Positions 58,038 to 64,000 of a DNA stretch of 64,000 bases are shown here, piece after piece. Numbering within the stretch: position 1 is the stretch's first letter; each line of letters starts with the position of its first letter. The stretch lies in NCBI GenBank assembly GCA_010015675.1, contig ML977003.1:306440-370439 (forward strand), written 5' to 3'. The position numbers and the translations under genes were made by a program. The stretch comes from Byssothecium circinans. Lineage: Eukaryota > Ascomycota > Dothideomycetes > Pleosporales > Massarinaceae. A model generated the notes under the pieces. The model was not told the origin of the DNA and did not search any database. It saw nothing but the letters and a program-made list of their open reading frames with translations.

Positions 58038-59452
58038 CTTGTTTGAAGTTGGCGCGTAGCAGTTCTGTGTGATGGAATGGAAAGAGGGTGTAGTAAATAA
58101 TGATTGGATGAATGAAGACAGGAAAAGAGCGATGATATAAACGAGTGACTGTAGAAGAGTATCAAACTAAAGAGCGACTTAGCCTGCAAGTTGTACAGAA
58201 TGGATGAGAGAGAACACCCTCGAGTTATATGCTCTTACAACAACATACGCGCCGCATCTGAATGCTGAATGTGGTCTCAATGTTTTGCATGGAATTGCAG
58301 GTTGTCCGCCCAACTCCGTAAAACTGTTCAACGCTAGGTTGATCGTTGTGCGAGTGTCAACATGAAAAAGGCACTTTGATACATCACTTCCGTATGGGTG
58401 CGGCGTAAAGTCCGATCCAAGAGACCCGCTGCCAATTTTGTCGATAATGCCAATTTTGTAGCGAAACAGTGGATTGGATCGGCGTCTTACTCATTCTACG
58501 CCGTATTGTCTCGGAGTGTGCCCGATACTTAGGTGACGGCACTGCGGCGTGGTCGGCTTCATCACCACTCCCACAATTACTACCCCGAGAATGAGATTTG
58601 CTCAGCGTCATAATTTATAATATTATCAGTAAAAGACGTTAAAACATTCAATTATCTTTTATCAGACTCTACCATACTCCTGAAATATTTGAAATCCGAC
58701 CAGCATGTGCGGATATCGGTTTCTGCAGACTCAAGCTGTAACGAATCTCTTGGACGTCACAAGCGTCATCTGAATAACGGATTCTACAGTGCGCAATACG
58801 CTCAGTCGCATGTGTCAGTGGGTTGACGGAGATAAGTCGCGTCAAAACAAACATGAAGATCACTTCGGCATTCCGACATGCAGAGTTACTCTTGCGATTC
58901 AAGCATTTGCAACCGGGCTTGGTGCAGTACCTGCCCAGTGACAGATTCACCACGAAGGGAGAACGCTAGTCTTAATTCGGATATTAGCGTGAATGGTCAT
59001 GACGTCAAGCAACGCATCGCCAACTGTCCTCTCTCAAACAATCATTTCGAATAACATACGAGGATTTGCGGCACGACTTTTTGTTAAGCAGCCGCCATGC
59101 AGTTTTGACATGAATGATGACCCACAGGTCGGACTTCAAATGCCAGCTCCGTCGCACTAAGTCACAGGAGTTCATTCATCTACTTCGGTGTTATGCATAG
59201 GTCCGTTTGCGGCAAGACCTTCTCCAACGTGCCATTGTGGCACAGTTGTTGACTTCGCGCCGTCTAGCCTAATTAATCCCGTTGTGCGGCGTAGGGCTCT
59301 ATGAGCGACTCCGTTTTCCTCATCGTGATCAATTGTAATCTCTCACTTTCATCTTTAATCCTCCAAGCTTCAAGCACGGACTAATCAAGATCCGTGCCTT
59401 TCTTCAAAACTGTTACATTTTTATCATCCGTCGCAAAAGCCGTACCAGAATA
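58038..59452. other. Intergenic region
   Basis: 1.4 kb between divergent genes. A 94-codon minus-strand frame at 58669-58953 has a CTKPGCKC motif but no other support. Confidence 0.35.
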
Positions 59453-60553
59453 ATGGCGCCTGTCTGGTCCTACCAACCTCTCAAGGGCCTTTTGACGGCC
59501 TACATCCTTGGGATTTCTCCCCTCTACTTTTCCCTCCCCTCTATTTACTACATCCCGAAACGACTCCGACCTCATCCGAACTGGAGCATTCGTACCTCGC
59601 TGGGTCGGGCCTTTTATTACCAGCTCTTCAAATATGCGACCATGATACGCTTGGCTCCACAATACGCTGTCAAATCCAATGATCTAAAGGATCGCTTTGT
59701 GATGGTCAAGCCCTCCTCCAGCGACCTCTACACCGGGATTCTGAAGCATCCAATTATCAAACCCGTCCCCTTTAGAGCTATCTAGTTCCCCAGGGCCCCA
59801 ACAGTGGAGGACATTCAGTCACGCAAATTTGTCCTGTATCTTCCCGGCGGCGCATATGTTTTTGCCACAATTCCGAGCAAAGCGGGAGTGTTTCCCAGCA
59901 CTCTTTTCGAGAAGGGTATGGATGCTATCACATTCTTTGGTCAGTACCGTGTAGCCGCTACTCCAGAGACGCGTTTCCCAGCCGCCATCCAAGACGCCGT
60001 AACCTTCTATTTATACCTTTTGGACCTTGGCATCCCGGCAAAGAACATCATCGTTTCTGGCGATTCCGCTGGAGGACATCTTGTCCTTGCATTACTCCGC
60101 TACATCGAAGACAGCAAGACGCTGCTGCCACGACCCCGTGGAGCCATCAGCTGGTCACCGTGGGTCAATATGACAGCGAGTGCCATGTTAGCATACAAGA
60201 AAAGCCCAAACAACAGCACCGACTTGGTCCCGTATACAATTCTCGAGTGGGGGATAGAAGCATACCCGCCGCCTTCGGACGAATCGTCAAGTCAAGTGCA
60301 AGCCTATCTTTCGCCAGCTCTGTATCCTTTTGCCACCAAAACACCGTTACTTTTGCAGGCAGGCTCTGTCGAAGTCTTCCATGCAGACATCCGTGCCTTT
60401 GCGCAAGACATGGCGGCGATGCCAGGAAGCCGAGTTAAGTATCATGAGACTGCGGATGCACCGCACGACCTCTCTCTCTGCGGCGGCACCCTTGGCCTGG
60501 AGAAGGAGGCGGTGGATGTTATTAAAGTTGCCGATGGATTTTTTGATACTTGA
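59453..60553 (+). pseudogene. Alpha/beta hydrolase (HSL/steryl-acetyl-hydrolase-like) with one in-frame TAG
   Basis: A single frame of 367 codons runs from ATG at 59453 to TGA at 60551-60553, broken only by TAG at 59783-59785 (codon 111). The first part has a hydrophobic N-terminus (GLLTAYILGISPLYFSL) that could anchor in the ER membrane. The stop lies in FRAI-stop-FPRAP, where the family usually has a Trp-x-Pro element. Past it come YLPGGAYVF (oxyanion loop, with Pro where HGG is usual), FGQYRVAATPETRFPAAIQD, nucleophile elbow GDSAGGH, WSPWVNMT, LLQAGSVEVF and APHD with the catalytic His. Relatives deacetylate sterols or small metabolites. The second half from Met 59804 could be made alone but lacks part of the fold. 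Confidence 0.8.
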
Positions 60554-60875
60554 GTACTTCTACGAATGCCTGGCAGCTGGCAGGCCGCGGGGTACGAGAG
60601 CTCTTTGGTCCATTCGCTTTTAACGGTTAGCTGGGCTACCTGGATCTTCGGGGGGCGTCCACTACGTTTGCTGCTATGTATATCAAGTCACACGTAGAAT
60701 CTGTCTATGGAATGTCACTGGAGTCTTCTCCCATGTTCATTTGCTGGTACTAGCCTTCAATACTCTATCTCATGATTTCATCTTTTCTTATTTATCGCCC
60801 TGATGAAAACGTGAAATTAGCCGCTGGCGAACCGGACTCAGTTAAGCTGATTTATTTAATGCTAGCCAATAGGCT
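60554..60875. other. Shared 3' region of convergent genes
   Basis: 322 bp. Only untranslated sequence is expected. Confidence 0.4.
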
Positions 60876-62042
60876 TTAGTATAAAAAGTTGGAGAGCCCC
60901 AGAGTCCTCACTACCTTCATAGCAGCATCCAAGTTCACAATCTCAGTCTCCAACATAGTCCGCCTATTCTTCGTCTCCGCATCTTCACCAGCAATCATCT
61001 CAAGCTGCTCAGCATCAAGACCCATGACCAACTCCGAAGTGAAAATCTTCAACCGGCTCTGCTCCCCATGCAGCAAGAGGTGCCCAATGACTTGGCTGCA
61101 TATAACTTCCACGAAACGCGTACGAGAAACCTTGTAGTAGCTAAAAAGAACGTCAAGAATATCCTCACGCACCTGCTGTGTGTTCTCTTTGTCAACAACA
61201 AGGTGGTTCAAGGAGGAGACGGGAACGGCGGATATAGTAGCAGAAGACTTTTGGGAGGTGTAGTACTCTAGTCGCAACCCGTTCCTTTTGTTCAACACAA
61301 CATCTTTGATCGCGTTTTGAGTGGCAGTTTCAGTTGCAAGCTCGGGTTTTGTGAGTATGCCCATGGTGCGAATACCTTTCGGATAGGTATTTTCGGCCAT
61401 CTTCAAGATCTCTTGGGTTGTGATGTCGACATTAGAAGGCAGGACTGCGAGAATGATAGTCCGACTGTTCTGCATGTACCGTTCGACCATATGGCGAACC
61501 AAAGCGACATCACTGTCAGTTGTGACTGGAGGTGAGGGGACTCGGAAGATGCCAGGTACATCGATGACTGTGAAATGCTCCTGGTCCGAGCCACTGATTT
61601 CGATCTTCAATATGTCGCCACTGAAAGTTAGAAGGTCGGAGCTCGTCTCATCAATATTCGGCCGAATTCCCATAGTCCGCTCCGCTGCTTCCATGATAGC
61701 TTTGAGCGTTTTGCTAGTGGGTTCAGAGACTGTGTGCTTAAAGGCGCGAAGTTTCGTTGATAGTTCTTCTTCTGCATTTGGACGTGGAATGATGGATACA
61801 GTGGTGCTTCGTGTATTTTTGCGATGACAGGAGATTTGAGTCGCGTATCTAGTGCATAATCCTGCAGCTTGAGGGAACGAGAAACCTGTCAGGCTTTCGA
61901 GAAGTGAGCTTTTCCCCGATGATTGATCACCCACGACTACCAACTGAGGTAGATCTATAGAAGGAACGGTGAGCTCACGAAGCTTGTCGATTTTTTTCAG
62001 GAGATTCTAGTTGCCCAGGCCGATCGTGTTGGTGTTAGCCAT
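60876..62042 (-). pseudogene. Dynamin-like GTPase gene, stalk deleted, with an early TAG
   Basis: The frame opens at ATG 62042 (MANTNTIGLGN), meets TAG at 62007-62009 (codon 12), then continues NLLKKIDKLRELTVPSIDLP into the GTPase domain. Landmarks are G1 VVGDQSSGKSSLLESLTGF, G3 TVIDVPGIF, G4 ILTKPE and ITTQEILKMAENTYPKG. The sequence passes from GLRLEYY near codon 240 almost directly to the end of a dynamin: ILDVLFSYYKVSRTRFVEV, GHLLLHGEQSRLKIF and LDAEQLEMIAGEDAETKNRR. About 300 residues of middle/stalk domain, needed for self-assembly, are absent. The total is 388 codons against about 700 in fungal Mx/dynamin-like proteins. A start at the later Met 61943 would remove the switch to the N-terminal bundle helix. 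Confidence 0.75.
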
Positions 62043-62561
62043 CGTCAAGAAATCTCGGCAGAGCGGTGATGAACGAAGTTTCACGCAGGCAGCCAATGGT
62101 CACCTTACAGACCAAGACTGTTTGCTCACTTTCTTTCAATGATTGTCAAGCTTCTTACAGATGCTTCTCCAAACGTCGAGATAGCTTGATTCCCTTAGTT
62201 CCAAACACGATAGTATCGCGGTGACTGACAATCTTGCAAGTCCAGCATTGCCATCAGTACGTACACTATCCGTACGCAGAGACTTTTGAACCAAAATTTA
62301 AATCTCGATTCAGCCTAAATTACAACTAAAATGTATAGCGTTACAGCCCTTGCGTATGCCACCAAATCTTGGCAAAACAAGTCATTGTACGGGCCGTATG
62401 TAGAGCTGGTCGTATACCGTACGTACGTCCAAACACATGAAGTGATGGCAACGCTCTATAATTTTGTCATCTTCGGTGTCATATAATGCTTGATACCGTG
62501 GTCAAACAAAGTTTCATTCCCATCACTACAGTTACAATAATATACAGGCAAAGTCCAGCCA
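62043..62561. other. Intergenic region
   Basis: 519 bp with the dynamin-like promoter and the 3' flank of the last gene. No gene seen. Confidence 0.4.
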
Positions 62562-63608
62562 TCAAGCTCTCTTCTTCTTGAGATAGAGACCAACTTTCTC
62601 AAACACCTGCCCCGGCAACGTAAACCCTTCAAACTCCACCGTAGCCCCCGTATCATCCAACAGAAGCTCCAACTCCTCATTCTCCTTCTTAAACTTGTAA
62701 AGCCTCCCACTCGGTGGGTCATGGAACGGATACTGAACATCATAGTCCTCGTCGATCCTATCGCAAAGAATGCCCGCCGGACCCCCGAAGCCAACAGTCA
62801 AATCGCCAACAATCTGCCGTACAGGGGCCGTCGGCGACTTGGTAACTATAAAGGCGTTCTGGTTGTATATGTATTCGAACCCGGTCGGAGATTCCATCAT
62901 ATCGCACTTGTACTTTGTGTAAAGAAGCTCTTTGCATTTACCGCAGTAGAGTGGGTCTTGCACACCAACACGAATATCGCCCATGCCCTGTACTTCCTCC
63001 AGAGTACTGCGGATCAGGAACGCGGCTGTATGTTGTAGGAACGCTCTGGCGACGTGGTCCTCCATTTCTTCAGCGCTGGCTTGTTCGAGTTTGAGCGGTC
63101 CGAGGCCAAAGCAAAGCACAGTGCGAACTTCCTCCATCTCGTTGCCATACTTTTCGAGATGCGCTTTGAGTTTTTGGTAGAAATCGGACTCCTGCCAATT
63201 CTCGTACATTTTGACGAGCATTGCATCGCGTCCGTTGAACATACAGCATTTCTCTGGCAAGTACTCTTTCCATGGCTTCAGGTTTCTTTCTTTAAGCCCG
63301 ATAATAGCGCCTTTCCATTCAGAGGTGTATTCTGGCTCGAGGGAGCGTTCCGGGAAGGCTAGCTGTTGGGTGTCGCACAACACTACGTCTTTCAATGTCC
63401 CGCGGACAATTACTTCAGTCTCGATACCGTATACATCGCGCTTGTTGACTGAGACAGGCTGTTGGTCGGCAAAGTAGTGGATAGGGATGAAGCGCTGTTG
63501 CCAGTAGTGGAATAAATCGAGAGTGTACATGGGCGGATTGTTGGGGTCCTGGAGCCATTTATGAAGGTCTTTGCCTTTGAGGTTTGTGGGCGCTCCAACA
63601 CGGCTCAT
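62562..63608 (-). CDS. SRR1-like domain protein (tentative)
   Basis: A single exon with start chosen at Met 63608 (MSRVGAPTNLKGKDLHKWLQ), giving 348 residues. The frame is open a further 61 codons upstream to Met 63791, but that part looks like leader. The soluble N-part is PMYTLDLFHYWQQRFIPIHY. The central motif TVLCFGLGPLKLE followed by RAFLQHTAAFLIRSTLEE matches the order of the SRR1-like fold (GLG motif, then Q-H/L-A helix). A late VGFGGPAGILCDRIDEDYDV could be a second nucleotide- or substrate-binding loop. SRR1-like proteins are known from light signalling in plants and haem regulation in animals. The fungal role is unknown. Confidence 0.6.
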   Translation of the reverse strand: MSRVGAPTNLKGKDLHKWLQDPNNPPMYTLDLFHYWQQRFIPIHYFADQQPVSVNKRDVYGIETEVIVRGTLKDVVLCDTQQLAFPERSLEPEYTSEWKGAIIGLKERNLKPWKEYLPEKCCMFNGRDAMLVKMYENWQESDFYQKLKAHLEKYGNEMEEVRTVLCFGLGPLKLEQASAEEMEDHVARAFLQHTAAFLIRSTLEEVQGMGDIRVGVQDPLYCGKCKELLYTKYKCDMMESPTGFEYIYNQNAFIVTKSPTAPVRQIVGDLTVGFGGPAGILCDRIDEDYDVQYPFHDPPSGRLYKFKKENEELELLLDDTGATVEFEGFTLPGQVFEKVGLYLKKKRA

Positions 63609-64000
63609 GTCGTTGGATGGTGTGTGAATAAATGATTTCTTGTATGAAAGTTGGTAAATTTGAACTCGTGAATAAAGTTTTCGATCAAAGTTTGGGTAAT
63701 GGGGAATGGAGAAGGAGAGGTGCTCAACAGCCCTTTTATATCGTGGAGCTTGCTCAGGATGTGTCATACTGCAGCTGCGACTCACACTCATCTCTCTGAG
63801 TCAACGACATATATGGCTGGCCTTGAAACGCGTACTCTCAGCTGAGCAAGTTTGCTGGCGCAGGTGTTGATTTAACCCAACGAGCCGGCACAGAAGCTGC
63901 CGCGCTGGTGCTCCTCGTCAACTTGGCTCAAGAAACTAAAGAACTAGACGAACGGCGAGAATCTATGAATTGGATACGATCGAACAGATTGTATGGACTC
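63609..64000. other. 5' flank of the SRR1-like gene
   Basis: 392 bp to the window edge. Probably promoter and leader. An in-frame upstream Met lies at 63791. Confidence 0.4.

Noticed and set aside
57205..58059. Long plus-strand open frame (284 codons) opposite the wall-protein gene
   Set aside because: Its Ala/Glu/Val-rich repeats mirror the Ser/Thr/Lys repeats of the minus-strand gene, which has a signal peptide and sensible composition.
1..64000. Reassignment of TAG to Trp as the nuclear code of this organism
   Set aside because: Several intact genes (CorA-like, deuterolysin, acidic-family copy at 29041) use TAG as their natural stop exactly where the protein should end.

Overview
The window looks like chromosomal DNA of a filamentous ascomycete (Pezizomycotina, probably Dothideomycetes). 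Genes are spaced 0.3-2.5 kb apart on both strands. They are split by short GT-AG introns, mostly 48-60 nt, several with a CTAAC-like branch site. They belong to families typical of that group: HET, NACHT, CorA-like, DUF6594, DUF7704, deuterolysin and fungal NSS transporters. No rRNA, tRNA, CRISPR array or intact transposon was seen. All exon joins were worked out by hand from splice signals and frame, and nothing was searched against a database.

Layout. 1-6.2 kb: 3' part of a protein kinase gene, a CorA-like membrane protein and a 67-residue three-exon gene, all on the minus strand. 7.5-13.4 kb: a conserved core block with the SWR1 subunit ARP6, mitochondrial ribosomal protein mL50, a small double-CxxC gene broken by one TAA, and a DUF7704 membrane protein. 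14-16.5 kb: a gene graveyard with relics of a NACHT gene, a CorA-like gene and an FAD monooxygenase. 16.9-26.3 kb: an Old Yellow Enzyme, a PhyH dioxygenase, an unknown protein, a secreted carboxylesterase and a large membrane protein ending in an RCGE...CIPP domain. 27-31 kb: two tandem members of an acidic C-x-H/CPxC family, the first broken, and a small cysteine-rich secreted protein. 33.5-45 kb: a deuterolysin, a frameshifted HET gene, a Na+-symporter gene with two in-frame TAGs, a DUF1749 hydrolase and a DUF6594 protein. 46.8-58 kb: a NACHT protein, a single-pass membrane protein, a third member of the acidic family and a Pro/Ser/Thr-rich wall protein. 59.4-63.6 kb: an alpha/beta hydrolase with one TAG, a dynamin-like gene with a TAG and no stalk region, and an SRR1-like protein.

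Themes. Housekeeping genes sit beside accessory genes of the kind linked to self/non-self recognition and secretion. The most unusual feature is that five otherwise readable genes are broken by isolated in-frame stops: five TAG (two in one gene) and one TAA. Several of the TAGs fall where a Trp would fit the family. This could be point decay, RIP-like C-to-T change, sequencing error, or A-to-I mRNA editing of UAG to UGG as known from fungal fruiting bodies. RNA reads would decide.
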